From Mesorhizobium sp. Root554 (GTDB lineage Bacteria > Pseudomonadota > Alphaproteobacteria > Rhizobiales > Rhizobiaceae), in contig NZ_LMGA01000001.1 of NCBI RefSeq assembly GCF_001427025.1, positions 2,965,715 to 3,029,714 on the forward strand: DNA of 64,000 nucleotides, in the 5' to 3' direction. Under the pieces are notes generated by a model, which saw nothing but the letters and a program-made list of their open reading frames with translations, was not told where the DNA came from and did no database searches. Numbering within the stretch: position 1 is the stretch's first letter; every line of letters begins with the position of its first letter. The position numbers and the translations under genes are program-made. Shown here in pieces: positions 17,026-26,399 of the stretch.

Positions 17026-17304
17026 TTAAGCGGCGGCTCTTCCGAGCTTCGCCAGGCAGAAATCGGTCAGCGTTTTCAGCGACCGGTAGTTCTTCGCCGA
17101 AATCTCTTCTTCGTCGATCTCGACGCCGAATTCCTTTTCCATGAACTCGGTGATTTCAGCGATTCCCAGCGAATCCAGGATGCCTGTGTCGAGAAGGTTT
17201 TCTTCGGGATCGATTGTGCCCGAGACGCTGACGCTGGAGTTCTCGACCAGATAGTCGTTCAGGGATTTCTGCAGCTGGGCTGCATTCGGCACAGTATTGC
17301 TCAC
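17026..17304 (-). CDS. acyl carrier protein
   Basis: A 92-residue carrier protein with the phosphopantetheine site LDTGILDSLGIAE, modified Ser45. The helix II acidic face (EITEFMEKEFGVEIDEEEI) is typical of type II acyl carriers. The start is a GTG preceded by GAGGAGGAG, a strong site. It is the first gene of the operon that runs to cysS, 25 bases ahead of the radical SAM gene. It is a stand-alone carrier distinct from those embedded in the polyketide synthase and could be loaded by the free-standing adenylation enzyme elsewhere in the window or by an acyl-CoA. Confidence 0.93.
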   Translation of the reverse strand: MSNTVPNAAQLQKSLNDYLVENSSVSVSGTIDPEENLLDTGILDSLGIAEITEFMEKEFGVEIDEEEISAKNYRSLKTLTDFCLAKLGRAAA

Positions 17305-17532
17305 AACAATCTCCTCCTCGTTTGTGCAATTGTGGAAAACAAGCAGTCCCTTTGAGGGTCTTCGGCATCTGTGCTGCTGTCATAGGCCCGCCGGCGCGAC
17401 AGACAGTTCCGAACGACGCAAATCCACGCTCCTTCCGCAGGCTTCAGGCTTGAAGCGCACGAAGATTAAACTTGTCGAGCCCGTGGATTTTTAGGTCTGC
17501 TTTGACACCAGATTGCAAAAACAAAAACTACA

Positions 17533-17538
17533 TGTCAA
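17533..17538 (-). promoter_or_regulatory. possible -35 box for the ACP operon
   Basis: A perfect TTGACA on the minus strand about 230 bases before the ACP start. The matching -10 at 16-18 bases is poor (CAATCT), so the assignment is weak and would imply a long leader. Confidence 0.25.
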
Positions 17539-17646
17539 GCGAGAACCAAGAATAAAATGCTATATTTTTGAGATTCGCCGATAAATTCATAAAATATACA
17601 AGTAACTATATTATGCCTATTTTTATATCAAGCAACAATACTTACT

Positions 17647-17673
17647 GACGCCGGCAAGACCTTCGCCGGCATC
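17647..17673 (-). terminator. stem-loop after the acyl-CoA dehydrogenase gene
   Basis: On the minus strand GATGCCGGC pairs with GCCGGCGTC (9 bp, one G-T pair) around a 9-base loop, about 30 bases past the dehydrogenase stop. There is no T-run, so it is a candidate transcript end rather than a canonical terminator. Confidence 0.4.
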
Positions 17674-17703
17674 TCGTTCTCCAGAAGGAAAGAGGCTTCG
17701 GGA

Positions 17704-18852
17704 TCAGAGGCCGAGAAAGCGTGCCGCTATGCTGCGCTGGATGTCGGACGTGCCGGAATAGAGCAGGCTGCCGGCGGAATCGCGATAGTCCCGTTCGATC
17801 TCATAATCCGACATGAAGCCGTAGCCGCCATGGATGATCAACGTGTTCTGACAGGACGCCACCCAGGATTCGCTCAGGTAGAGTTTTGCCAGCGCCGCTT
17901 CCATGGCGCAGCTGCCCTTCACCTTTTTGAGGTAGGCGACCTTGTAAAGCAGCAGCTTCGACGTCTCCAGCCGCAGCTTCATGTCGACAATCCGGTTGGC
18001 AACCGACTGAAATTTGCCGATCGGCTTCCTGAACTGCTCGCGCTTGTTGGCGTGAGCGATGCAGGTTTCGATCTGGTACTCCATCGCGCCGACCAGATTG
18101 GCCAGGATCGCGCTGCGTTCCCACTCCATGGAATAGTTGAAAATCCTGCCGCCCTGGCCCTCTTTGCCGATCCGGGCAGTCACCGGGACGACGCAATCCT
18201 CAAGCGTCAGTTCCGCCATCGGCGATGTCCTGAGGCCCATCTTTCTCTTGTTGGGGCTGACGATCAGGCCGGGCGTATCGCGGTCCACCAGAAAACCGGT
18301 GATGCCGAGCGATCCGGCGCTGGCGTCGACTGTCGCGAAGATAACGAACACGTCCGCCACCGGCCCATTGGTGCAGAACACCTTGGCGCCATTGAGGACA
18401 TAATTGTCTCCCTGGCGGACGGCCGAGGTCGAAAGGCTCATGACGTCGGAGCCGGCGTTCGGTTCGGTGATGCCATGGGCGCCGATCAGATCGCCGGCGA
18501 TCAATCCGCGCAGATATTTTTCCTTCTGCTCGTCTGTACCGAATTTGGATATCGGCATCTGCACAGTCCACATCTGGCCATTGATGCTGAACAGCAAGCC
18601 GTTGTCCCGGCAGCCGTAGCCGAGGGCCTCCATGGCCAGAACGGTGGTGACGATGTCCTTTTCAGAGCCGCCATATTCCTTGGCGAAGGGAAGTCCCTGG
18701 ACGCCGAACTGCGCGCACTTCTTCCACAGATCGCGTGACAGCTCACTGTCGGCGTCACGCTGCTTCAGCGTGCTGTCGGCCAGTTCCGCAAGGGCGAAAT
18801 CCCGCACCTGCTGTTTAAAGTTCTCCTGCTCCTCGGTGAATGCGAAGTCCAT
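17704..18852 (-). CDS. acyl-CoA dehydrogenase with isovaleryl-type catalytic position
   Basis: A 382-residue flavin-dependent acyl-CoA dehydrogenase. FAD/substrate motifs GITEPNAGSDV (127-137) and GGYGFMSDYEIERDYRD (342-358) are clear. At the position of the medium-chain enzyme's catalytic Glu (YEGT) it has Ser366 (LLYSGTSDIQR). A Glu in MEWER (Glu245) aligns with the catalytic Glu of isovaleryl-CoA and long-chain dehydrogenases (LDLER). That geometry suits branched or bulky acyl-CoA or acyl-ACP substrates. It is 55 bases after the TRAP permease gene and probably shares its transcript. Confidence 0.9.
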   Translation of the reverse strand: MDFAFTEEQENFKQQVRDFALAELADSTLKQRDADSELSRDLWKKCAQFGVQGLPFAKEYGGSEKDIVTTVLAMEALGYGCRDNGLLFSINGQMWTVQMPISKFGTDEQKEKYLRGLIAGDLIGAHGITEPNAGSDVMSLSTSAVRQGDNYVLNGAKVFCTNGPVADVFVIFATVDASAGSLGITGFLVDRDTPGLIVSPNKRKMGLRTSPMAELTLEDCVVPVTARIGKEGQGGRIFNYSMEWERSAILANLVGAMEYQIETCIAHANKREQFRKPIGKFQSVANRIVDMKLRLETSKLLLYKVAYLKKVKGSCAMEAALAKLYLSESWVASCQNTLIIHGGYGFMSDYEIERDYRDSAGSLLYSGTSDIQRSIAARFLGL

Positions 18853-18907
18853 TTCAACTCCTATTCGCAGATCAACTTTCTCGTCCCCCGGCCTGTCCTC
18901 CTGCCGG

Positions 18908-20191
18908 TCAATATCCCAGCGCTTGCGGCAGAGCCGTCGATAGGGCCGGAATGAAGGTAAGCAGCATCAGCACGATCAGATGCCCGATCAGGAACGGCGT
19001 CAGTTCCTTGGTGAGATCGGACATGCTGACCTTGGTGGCCATGGAAACCACGAAGAGCAGGCTTCCGACGGGCGGCGAAATCATGCCGAGTGTCAGATTG
19101 TAGATGACGATCATGGCGAACTGGATCGGATCGACGCCGAGCGCGGTGGCGATCGGTGCCAGGATCGGCACCAGGATCAGCACGCCGGGCAGCGGCTCGA
19201 GAAAGATTCCGAACAGCAGCAAAAGCACATTGACTGCCAGCAGGAAGCCGATTGGGCCGAGGTTCCAGGAGACGATCGCCTGTGCGACGTCCTGCGGAAG
19301 ACCTTCGATCGTCAGGATCCAGGCGAAGGCCTGCGACGTTGCCAGCACCAGCAGCACCGATGCCGTCATCATCGCCGAGCGGGCGAGGATGCTGGGCAAA
19401 TCCGCGATCTTGAGCGTCCGGTAGAAGAACATGCCGCAAATGAGCGCATAGAACACGGCGATGACGGAGGCTTCCGTCGGCGTGAAGACGCCGGAACGTA
19501 TGCCAACGATGATGATGACCAGCAGCATCAGCGCCGGAATGGCGCGCCATGTGTTGAGAACCATCGTCCGCCAGTCGGGGCGCGGTTCGGTCGAACGGTA
19601 GCCACGCTTGCGGCAGATGTACCAGTTGGCGGCCGCCATCGCCAAGGCGATGACGATTCCGGGAATGAAGCCGGCGATAAAAAGCTCGATCACCGAGACG
19701 CCGTCATACTGCAGCGCATAGATGATCATGGTGATCGAGGGCGGAATGATCGGACCGATGATGGCGGTCGATGCCGTCAGGGCGGCAGCATAGGAGCGTT
19801 TGTAGCCGGCCTTGTCCATCATCTGGATCATCATGGCGCCTGGTCCGGCGGCATCGGCGAGCGCCGAACCCGAAATGCCGGAGAATAGCGTCAGCGAAAG
19901 AATATTCGCATAGCCCATGCCGCCGCGCAGATGACCCAGGAACTGCATTGCAAAGCGCAGCAGGACGATCGTCAGCGCGCCGCCGGTCATCAGCTCGGCG
20001 GCAAGGATAAAGAACGGCACGGCCAGCAGCGGGAACGAGTCCATGCCGGTGAACATCTCTTTGAGCACGACGATCTGCGGAAACTGGCCACCCACGGCTA
20101 CTGCGAGCCAAGCGGCGATTCCGAGCGCGAATGCGACCGGCATTCCCAGGGCCAGCAGCAGAACAATTGATATGACGAGTGTGGCGATCAC
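18908..20191 (-). CDS. dctM: TRAP transporter large permease (DctM type), system 1
   Basis: A 427-residue membrane protein with about a dozen hydrophobic segments, typical length and motifs of the DctM subunit (SGISGSALADAAGPGAMMI and IIGPIIPPSITMIIYALQYDGVS). It forms the sodium-coupled channel for the ligand delivered by the binding protein. The start is GTG. It lies 117 bases after the small permease gene and 55 before the dehydrogenase gene. The substrate is probably an organic acid (family knowledge). Confidence 0.93.
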   Translation of the reverse strand: MIATLVISIVLLLALGMPVAFALGIAAWLAVAVGGQFPQIVVLKEMFTGMDSFPLLAVPFFILAAELMTGGALTIVLLRFAMQFLGHLRGGMGYANILSLTLFSGISGSALADAAGPGAMMIQMMDKAGYKRSYAAALTASTAIIGPIIPPSITMIIYALQYDGVSVIELFIAGFIPGIVIALAMAAANWYICRKRGYRSTEPRPDWRTMVLNTWRAIPALMLLVIIIVGIRSGVFTPTEASVIAVFYALICGMFFYRTLKIADLPSILARSAMMTASVLLVLATSQAFAWILTIEGLPQDVAQAIVSWNLGPIGFLLAVNVLLLLFGIFLEPLPGVLILVPILAPIATALGVDPIQFAMIVIYNLTLGMISPPVGSLLFVVSMATKVSMSDLTKELTPFLIGHLIVLMLLTFIPALSTALPQALGY

Positions 20192-20308
20192 GACTGTGTA
20201 GACCCTCTGTAGCCGGGCGGACGCGCCGGACTTCCCCTGTTTTTCTTTGAATTCCGGAATCCGGCTCTCTGGCCGGTGCCGTGTCCTGAACCCGGCGGGA
20301 GCGTGGAT

Positions 20309-20821
20309 CTAGATCGATGCCGCGGCTTCCGCATCCATCTCGTCGCTCTCGGCAAACCGGTATTCGAGCACGTAGGAGCGCATGATGAGCAGCAAATGGA
20401 TGATAAGCAGCCCGAACCCGATCGGGAATGCCGCATAGGCATAGTCGAACGAGAAGCCCATGGCGGGCATGGTCTGGTAACTCATCATGTCCATGTAGAC
20501 TAAGCTCTGCCAGATCATGACGACGAAGAAAGCGAGCAGGAGCAGGCAGAGGAAGATGCGCAAAAGCCGCGCCAACGGCTTGCTGAGCATGAAATGAATG
20601 TTGTCGATGGCCACGTGCCCACCGAAGCGAAGCACCAGCCCCGCTCCCAGAAAGGTCATCCAGATCATCAGGTAGCGGGCCAGTTCCTCGGCCCAGACGA
20701 TGGAATCGTTTGTCAGGTAACGCAGAGTTACGTTGGCGAAGACGATCACGCTCATCGCCGCGAGGATCAGGATAAGCGCCCAACGGTTGATGGCGACGAA
20801 GATTTCTTCCGCTTTTGCCAT
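20309..20821 (-). CDS. dctQ: TRAP transporter small permease (DctQ type), system 1
   Basis: A 170-residue protein with four predicted membrane helices and the DctQ signature (VIVFANVTLRYLTNDSIVWAEELARYLMIW, shortened here to its VTLRYL and EELARYLMIW elements). It bridges the binding protein and the large permease. The ATG after GGAGGGA is preferred to a TTG 12 bases earlier. Confidence 0.9.
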   Translation of the reverse strand: MAKAEEIFVAINRWALILILAAMSVIVFANVTLRYLTNDSIVWAEELARYLMIWMTFLGAGLVLRFGGHVAIDNIHFMLSKPLARLLRIFLCLLLLAFFVVMIWQSLVYMDMMSYQTMPAMGFSFDYAYAAFPIGFGLLIIHLLLIMRSYVLEYRFAESDEMDAEAAASI

Positions 20822-20880
20822 TTTTCCCTCCAAAAAAATGCGGAAGCGCCGGTTAAGACGCTTCCGCCAGTTGGGGCACG

Positions 20881-21873
20881 TTATTTCGCGGCGATGATGC
20901 TGTCGATGAGATCCTTGCCGTACTTCTCATAGTACTGGTCGTAGGCGGATTTGAGGGCCTTCTGGAAGCCTTCCTTCTGTTCCGCCGACAGTTCGTTGAC
21001 CTGCATGCCGGCGGTCTTGAGCGTCTCGACGCCGGTCTTTTCGACATTGTCCACATAGGCGCGCATGGCGTCGCGGCCCTTCGCGGCGCCGTCGCGGAAG
21101 ATTTTCTTCTCGTCGTCGCTCAGGCCGTCATAGAACTTCTTGGACATCAGGATCATGGCCGGCGAATAGACGTGGCCGGTCAGCGTCAGATATTTCTGCA
21201 CCTCGTTCAGCTTGGCCGAAACGATCACCGACAGCGGGTTTTCCTGGCCGTCGATCGTGCCCTGCTGGAGCGCGCCGATCACTTCCGGCCATGCCATCGG
21301 GGTGGGAGCCGCACCAAGCGTCTTGAATGCCGTGATGTGGACCGGATTTTCCATGGTGCGCAGCTTCAGGCCGGCGAGATCTTCAGGCTTGGTGATCGGG
21401 TGCTTGTTGTTGGTGATGTGGCGGAAACCCTGCTCACCCCAGGCCAGCGCCACCATGCCGCGCGCATCGAACTTTCCGAGCACGTCCTGGCCGATCTTGC
21501 CGTCGAGGACGCTGCGGGCATGCTGCAGGTCGCGGAACAGGAACGGAATATCCGTCGCGCCGACCTCCGGCACGAAATTGCTGAGGGTGCCGGTAGAGAC
21601 GATGGTCGCCTCGACGGTGCCGAGGGGCAGACCTTCGACCACTTCGCGCTCGCCGCCCAGACCGGAGGACGGGAACATGCGGAACTTGTATTTGCCGTTG
21701 GTCTCTTTTTCCACATAATCGGCCCACGCCTTGGCGCCTGCGCCGTAGTGGGAATTTTCGGCGAGTGCATAGCCGAGCTTGACTTCGGTCTGCTGCGCCA
21801 TGGCGACCGTACCGAGGCCGCAGACGCCGGCCACGATCGCGGCCGCCAGGAATGGAACTTTCAGAATTTTCAT
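20881..21873 (-). CDS. dctP: TRAP transporter substrate-binding protein (DctP type), system 1
   Basis: A 330-residue periplasmic binding protein with a signal peptide (MKILKVPFLAAAIVAGVCGL, cleavage after AMA). Family features are LKLRTMENPVHITAFKTLGA, which carries the carboxylate-binding Arg, and GTIDGQENPLSVI. The longer open frame upstream has no ribosome site; two ATG codons follow GGGGAG, and the second has the better spacing. It is the first gene of the transporter-dehydrogenase operon, divergent from a LysR gene. The ligand is probably a small organic acid. Confidence 0.92.
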   Translation of the reverse strand: MKILKVPFLAAAIVAGVCGLGTVAMAQQTEVKLGYALAENSHYGAGAKAWADYVEKETNGKYKFRMFPSSGLGGEREVVEGLPLGTVEATIVSTGTLSNFVPEVGATDIPFLFRDLQHARSVLDGKIGQDVLGKFDARGMVALAWGEQGFRHITNNKHPITKPEDLAGLKLRTMENPVHITAFKTLGAAPTPMAWPEVIGALQQGTIDGQENPLSVIVSAKLNEVQKYLTLTGHVYSPAMILMSKKFYDGLSDDEKKIFRDGAAKGRDAMRAYVDNVEKTGVETLKTAGMQVNELSAEQKEGFQKALKSAYDQYYEKYGKDLIDSIIAAK

Positions 21874-22331
21874 CATACTCCCCTTTGGAATGTTGCCGGC
21901 AATTTCTGGGAAGAAGCCTTCCAGATGCTCCCAGCCGTCTGCAGGACAGGCGCGGACGGCTTCGGCCGTTCCGGCTGATCCAGGCAGATCGCGACCGCGC
22001 ACAAGTACGGCCTTTGCGCGTCGGCTGTTTTTTTCGTGCGAGGCGATTCCTGCGCTCCATCCGGCAGATCAGAACCGTAGCCGCGGTGGTGCAGTGAGAA
22101 CTCACATGCACCATTACCTCCCGCAGCCCGGAAAAATGCTGCAACAATGGACAGCCCGGCGGCTGGATGGCCACCCAAGCGACGAAAAAACATCTATGCA
22201 TTTCCTCCCATTTAAGCGAAAGCATCCTTTAGTAGGAGTTTCACTTGAAATCTTGCATAGACTTTTTTCGCAGTATTGGGAAATATCTCTTTTAGACCCA
22301 AATAGGTTGCGCGCTGAATTAGAGGCCACCG
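21874..22331. other. divergent intergenic region between dctP and the LysR gene
   Basis: About 460 bases with no supported gene. It must contain promoters for both directions. The half next to the LysR gene is AT-rich and contains a long-spaced inverted repeat, listed separately. Confidence 0.6.
22193..22261. promoter_or_regulatory. long-spaced inverted repeat, possible LysR binding sites
   Basis: TCTATGCA (22193-22200) and its exact reverse complement TGCATAGA (22254-22261) are separated by 53 bases upstream of the LysR gene. The arrangement could support two regulator contacts or DNA looping. Neither half has been matched to a known site. Confidence 0.3.
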
Positions 22332-23261
22332 ATGAACCTGAGGCAGCTTCGTTTTTTCGTTACCGTCGCAGAGGAATTGCATTTCGGTCGGGCCGCTGAG
22401 CGGCTGAGTATGACCCAACCACCGCTGAGCCAGGCCATACTGGCTCTCGAGCAGGAACTGGGGGTGACGCTTTTCAAGCGCACCAAAAGACATGTCGAGC
22501 TTACTCCAGTGGGGGAGCACTGGCTCGTTCATGTGCGCAAGATACTGGACGATGCCGAGACGCTGCCGGTTCTTGCCCGGCAACTGGCCCGCGGCGAGAT
22601 AGGAACCTTCAAGCTCGGGTTTGTATCCACGGCGGACTATAGTGTGCTTCCCGATCTGGTCGGCAATTATGGCGCCGCCTACCCGGACGTGAAGGTCACG
22701 TTGCGGGAAATGACCAGCGATCTCCAGATCGAGGCGCTTCTTCAGGGCGATATGGATGCCGGCCTGATCATACCCGTCCACGCCACCCTGCATTCATCCC
22801 TGGCCTACCTGCCCCTCCTGCGCGAACCGCTTGTCGCAGCCATTCCGGAGGCCTGGCTGAACGAAGGACGCATCAATTGCGCCGATGGCAGATTGCGGCT
22901 TTCGGAACTCGTCGATACGCCGCTGGTCATCTTTCCGCGCCGCAGCGCGCCGGCGTTCCACGACATCATCACAAGCTATTTCGCCACCCATGGCATTCGG
23001 CCCAATATCGGCCAGGAAGCCATCCAGATGCAGACGATCGTCAGTCTGGTATCGAGGAGCATGGGGATAGCGCTGGTGCCGGAATCGCTGCGTCGGCTAG
23101 GGCGCAGCGGCACCTGCTACATCCCTCTGGAAGGCAACCCGCCGATGATCGAAACCGGTCTTGTCTGGCGCAGCGACGACCCATCTCCCACAGTCAAGCG
23201 TTTCGTCAATATTGCCCGGCAGCAGGGGATCGAGCCGCAAAAAATGATTGGGGCTGCCTGA
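22332..23261 (+). CDS. LysR-family transcriptional regulator
   Basis: A 309-residue LysR-type regulator. The N-terminal winged helix reads LRQLRFFVTVAEELHFGRAAE with SQAILALEQELG, followed by a linker helix and a two-lobed ligand domain (IGTFKLGFVSTADYSVLPDL; MGIALVPESL near the end). It lies between two TRAP loci, divergent from one and upstream of ilvD on the same strand, so it may control either or both. The co-inducer is unknown; a branched 2-oxoacid or dihydroxy acid would fit the neighbours. Confidence 0.93.
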   Translation: MNLRQLRFFVTVAEELHFGRAAERLSMTQPPLSQAILALEQELGVTLFKRTKRHVELTPVGEHWLVHVRKILDDAETLPVLARQLARGEIGTFKLGFVSTADYSVLPDLVGNYGAAYPDVKVTLREMTSDLQIEALLQGDMDAGLIIPVHATLHSSLAYLPLLREPLVAAIPEAWLNEGRINCADGRLRLSELVDTPLVIFPRRSAPAFHDIITSYFATHGIRPNIGQEAIQMQTIVSLVSRSMGIALVPESLRRLGRSGTCYIPLEGNPPMIETGLVWRSDDPSPTVKRFVNIARQQGIEPQKMIGAA

Positions 23262-23478
23262 CGCTCGCCCGTCTGCCACGCGAACGGCTTGGCCGGGTTT
23301 TGGAAGGCGGGCAGGATCGTCTTTTCAGATGTATGGAGGAAAACGAAAATTCTTTCGTTGTTTCGGCATTCGTAATACGCAAATCAACTCAAAATAATAT
23401 GACAAATAGATTTCAGAAATAACCGGCCGGCATGTAGTGTTCTCCCACATGAGACTTGAGCCCTAGGGAGGGGACGGA

Positions 23479-25152
23479 GTGGCGTACGACAAGCGTTCTA
23501 GGAATATTATTGAAGGAGTGGAACGTTCGCCCAACCGGGCGATGTTTTACGCGCTTGGCTACACCAAGGAAGACTTCGACAAACCGATGATCGGCGTGGC
23601 CAATGGCCATTCGACGATTACGCCCTGCAATGGCGGGCTTCAGGTTCTGGCCGACGCGGCCTGCGCCTCGATCAAGGAAGCGGGCGCCAATCCGCAGGTT
23701 TTCGGCGTGCCGACCATCTCTGATGGCATGTCGATGGGCACCGAGGGAATGAAGTATTCCCTCGTCTCCCGCGAGGTCATTGCCGATTGCATCGAGATGA
23801 CCGTCCAGGGTCAATGGATGGACGGCGTTCTGGTCATCGGCGGCTGCGACAAGAACAAGCCCGGCGGCATGATCGGCATTGCCAGGGCCAATGTGCCGGC
23901 GGTCTACGTCTATGGCGGAACCATCAAGCCGGGCAATTGGAAGGGGCAGGATCTGTCTGTCATTTCCTCGTTCGAGGCGGTTGGCGCCATTAAGGCCGGC
24001 CGCATGAGCCAGGAGGATTTCGACGGGATCGAGCGCAACGCATGTCCGACCACTGGCGCCTGCGGCGGCATGTACACCGCCAACACGATGAGCTCCTCCT
24101 TCGAGGCGCTCGGCATGGCGCTGTTTTATTCCTCGACGATGGCCAATATCGACGAGGAAAAGCGTGAATCGGCAGCGGAATCAGGTCGTGTCCTCGTCGA
24201 GGCGGTAAAAAAGGGCCTGCGCCCGCGCGATATCATCACCCGCAAGAGTGTCGAAAACGCCATCGCCCTGGTCATGGCGACGGGTGGCTCGACCAACGCG
24301 GTGCTTCACTATCTGGCTATCTGCCACGCCGCGCAGGTGGAGTGGACGCTCGATGATTTCGAGCGCGTCCGGCGCAGGGTCCCGGTTATTTGCGACCTTA
24401 AGCCTTCGGGCAAGCATATGGCGGTCGACCTGCATCGCGCCGGCGGCATTCCGCAGGTTCTGAAGATCCTGCTGAACGCCGGCCTGCTGCACGGCGACTG
24501 CATGACCGTTACCGGCAAGACAATCGCCGAGGAGCTGGCGAATGTGCCGGACGAGCCGCCCGCCGGTCAGGACGTAATCCGGTCGATCAAGGATGCGCTT
24601 TATCCCCAGGGCCATCTGGCCATCCTGCGCGGAAATCTGGCCACCGCCGGCGCCGTGGCCAAGATAACCGGCCTGAAATCGACGTCCATAACCGGACCGG
24701 CCCGCGTCTTCAACGATGAGCAGTCGGCGATGGATGCGATCCTGTCCGACAAGATTCAGCCGGGCGACATCCTGGTGCTTCGTTATCTCGGGCCGAAAGG
24801 CGGTCCAGGCATGCCCGAAATGCTTGCCCCGACATCGGCGATCATCGGGCGGGGACTGGGCGACAAGGTTGGCCTCATCACCGACGGACGATTTTCCGGC
24901 GGCTCCTGGGGGATGCTGGTCGGCCATGTCACCCCGGAAGCTTACGAAGGCGGCCTTATCGCGCTGGTTGAAGAAGGCGACAAGATCACGATCAGCGCGG
25001 AAAAGGCGCTGCTGCAACTCGATGTCGACGAGGCGGAAATCGAGCGCCGGCGCAAGAACTGGCGGCAGCCGAAACCACGCTATGTAACGGGCGTGCTTTC
25101 GAAGTTCGCCCAGCTTGCGCGCCCGGCGAACGAGGGAGCGGTGACGGGCTGA
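23479..25152 (+). CDS. ilvD: dihydroxy-acid dehydratase
   Basis: A 557-residue member of the IlvD/Edd family. It dehydrates 2,3-dihydroxyisovalerate and 2,3-dihydroxy-3-methylvalerate to the 2-oxoacids that precede valine, leucine and isoleucine. Candidate cluster ligands are Cys50 (ITPCNGG), Cys123 ([10 protein letters not shown]) and Cys195 ([16 protein letters not shown]). The length and motifs resemble the shorter DHAD branch rather than sugar-acid dehydratases, though those cannot be fully excluded, especially with a TRAP transporter next door. The start is GTG after GGGAGGGGACGGA. It is probably the first gene of a seven-gene operon; an AT-rich stretch at about 23340-23420 should hold the promoter. 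Confidence 0.92.
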   Translation: MAYDKRSRNIIEGVERSPNRAMFYALGYTKEDFDKPMIGVANGHSTITPCNGGLQVLADAACASIKEAGANPQVFGVPTISDGMSMGTEGMKYSLVSREVIADCIEMTVQGQWMDGVLVIGGCDKNKPGGMIGIARANVPAVYVYGGTIKPGNWKGQDLSVISSFEAVGAIKAGRMSQEDFDGIERNACPTTGACGGMYTANTMSSSFEALGMALFYSSTMANIDEEKRESAAESGRVLVEAVKKGLRPRDIITRKSVENAIALVMATGGSTNAVLHYLAICHAAQVEWTLDDFERVRRRVPVICDLKPSGKHMAVDLHRAGGIPQVLKILLNAGLLHGDCMTVTGKTIAEELANVPDEPPAGQDVIRSIKDALYPQGHLAILRGNLATAGAVAKITGLKSTSITGPARVFNDEQSAMDAILSDKIQPGDILVLRYLGPKGGPGMPEMLAPTSAIIGRGLGDKVGLITDGRFSGGSWGMLVGHVTPEAYEGGLIALVEEGDKITISAEKALLQLDVDEAEIERRRKNWRQPKPRYVTGVLSKFAQLARPANEGAVTG

Positions 25153-25265
25153 CGAGACAGCCAAAGACAACAAGGCGCGGGCAAAAGTATCCGCGCTACC
25201 AGGGCAGATGACATCGCAGGTTTGAAGAACGCGGTAACCGATTGGTTCCAGCGCTGGGAGGAGTC

Positions 25266-26399
25266 ATGCGCAATATCGAGTCTGGAATATCTGCCACTCT
25301 ATCACATGTTTTCCGCATCTGCCGGCGTCACGCATATCGGCCAGGTCTCCTGGGCGCGAGCGTTCTCACGCTGGGAATGGCCCTGGGCGGTATGCCGGCC
25401 AAGGCGGCGACCTTCACGATGACGATTGCCCATCTCTATCCGGACGATCTCACCAACAACGAGACGGCGCCTTCGCTCAAACATTTCGAGCAACTGGTCG
25501 AAAGCGCCACCAATGGCGATATCGACGTGCAAATCTTCGGCAACGGCGCCCTTGGCGGCGAGGTCGAGGTGGCGCAGCAGGCCCAGGCTGGCGTCACCGT
25601 CCAGTCGATCATGCTTGGCTCCGGAACACAGGCCTCGATCTTCAGAAATTACGAGATGATCACGGCGCCGTTCCTGTTCCCCGACTACCAGACGGCTTGG
25701 GCGTTTTTCGACTCGCCCTGGTTCGCGGACTTCATGAAGCCGATGGTCAAGGAAAGCGGTCTTCGCTACCTCGGCACGCTCGATGACGGCGGCGGATTCG
25801 TAGCCTTCGCCAACAACAAGCGGCTGATAAAGACGGTCAAGGACATTGAGGGCCTGAAGATCCGCGTCGAGGAAAACCAGGCGCATATGGCCATCGTCAA
25901 GGCCCTCGGCGGAACGCCGATTTCCCTGCCGTGGGGCGAAGTCCAGACCGGGCTGGCGACAGGCCTCATCGACGGCCATTTCCACGCACCCGGCGTCAAC
26001 GATATTTTCCGGCTTTACGATGTCACCGACTACACGACGTGGACAGGCCACATCTACAACACGATCACCTGGAGCGTGAGTGAAGCCTGGTTCTCCAAGC
26101 TTCCTGAAAACTACAAGGAGATCGTCATTCGCTCCGCCAGGGAGTCGGTGAAGATGGCGCACGGCATCTCCGCTCAGATTTCCGTCGTCGGCTGGGTCAA
26201 TTCCTGCAAGAAGTTCAAGGAATGCTACCTCCTGCCCGACAGCGAGAAGCAGAAGATGCGCGAAGTCTCGCAGTCCTACTATCGCGACTGGCTGGTCGAG
26301 GAGTTCGGTCCGCAAGCTTCCCGGTTCGACGATATCCGCACGGAAGTCGATCGCATCAAGGCTTCCCTCGATGAGGCCGACAAGCGCTACCTGAACTGA
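25266..26399 (+). CDS. dctP: TRAP transporter substrate-binding protein (DctP type), system 2
   Basis: A 377-residue binding protein. The ATG after GGGAGGA is preferred to an upstream TTG; the protein then has a long signal region whose hydrophobic stretch ends in MPAKAA. Family features include IEGLKIRVEENQAHMAIVKA, bearing the ligand Arg, and LATGLIDGHFHAPG. It has only distant similarity to system 1, so the ligand probably differs. The gene follows ilvD by 113 bases. Confidence 0.9.
   Translation: MRNIESGISATLSHVFRICRRHAYRPGLLGASVLTLGMALGGMPAKAATFTMTIAHLYPDDLTNNETAPSLKHFEQLVESATNGDIDVQIFGNGALGGEVEVAQQAQAGVTVQSIMLGSGTQASIFRNYEMITAPFLFPDYQTAWAFFDSPWFADFMKPMVKESGLRYLGTLDDGGGFVAFANNKRLIKTVKDIEGLKIRVEENQAHMAIVKALGGTPISLPWGEVQTGLATGLIDGHFHAPGVNDIFRLYDVTDYTTWTGHIYNTITWSVSEAWFSKLPENYKEIVIRSARESVKMAHGISAQISVVGWVNSCKKFKECYLLPDSEKQKMREVSQSYYRDWLVEEFGPQASRFDDIRTEVDRIKASLDEADKRYLN

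Larger units (their letters stand above)
17305..17703. other. AT-rich intergenic region upstream of the ACP operon
   Basis: About 400 bases without a supported gene. The part from 17510 to 17640 is much richer in A and T than its surroundings. It should hold the promoter of the ACP operon and the end of the acyl-CoA dehydrogenase transcript. Confidence 0.6.

Noticed and set aside
12113..17304. A PKS beta-branching cassette (HMG synthase, decarboxylase, hydratase)
   Set aside because: The two ketosynthase-like proteins resemble FabH rather than HMG-CoA synthase, only one crotonase-fold gene is present, and it fits HIBYL-CoA hydrolase better.
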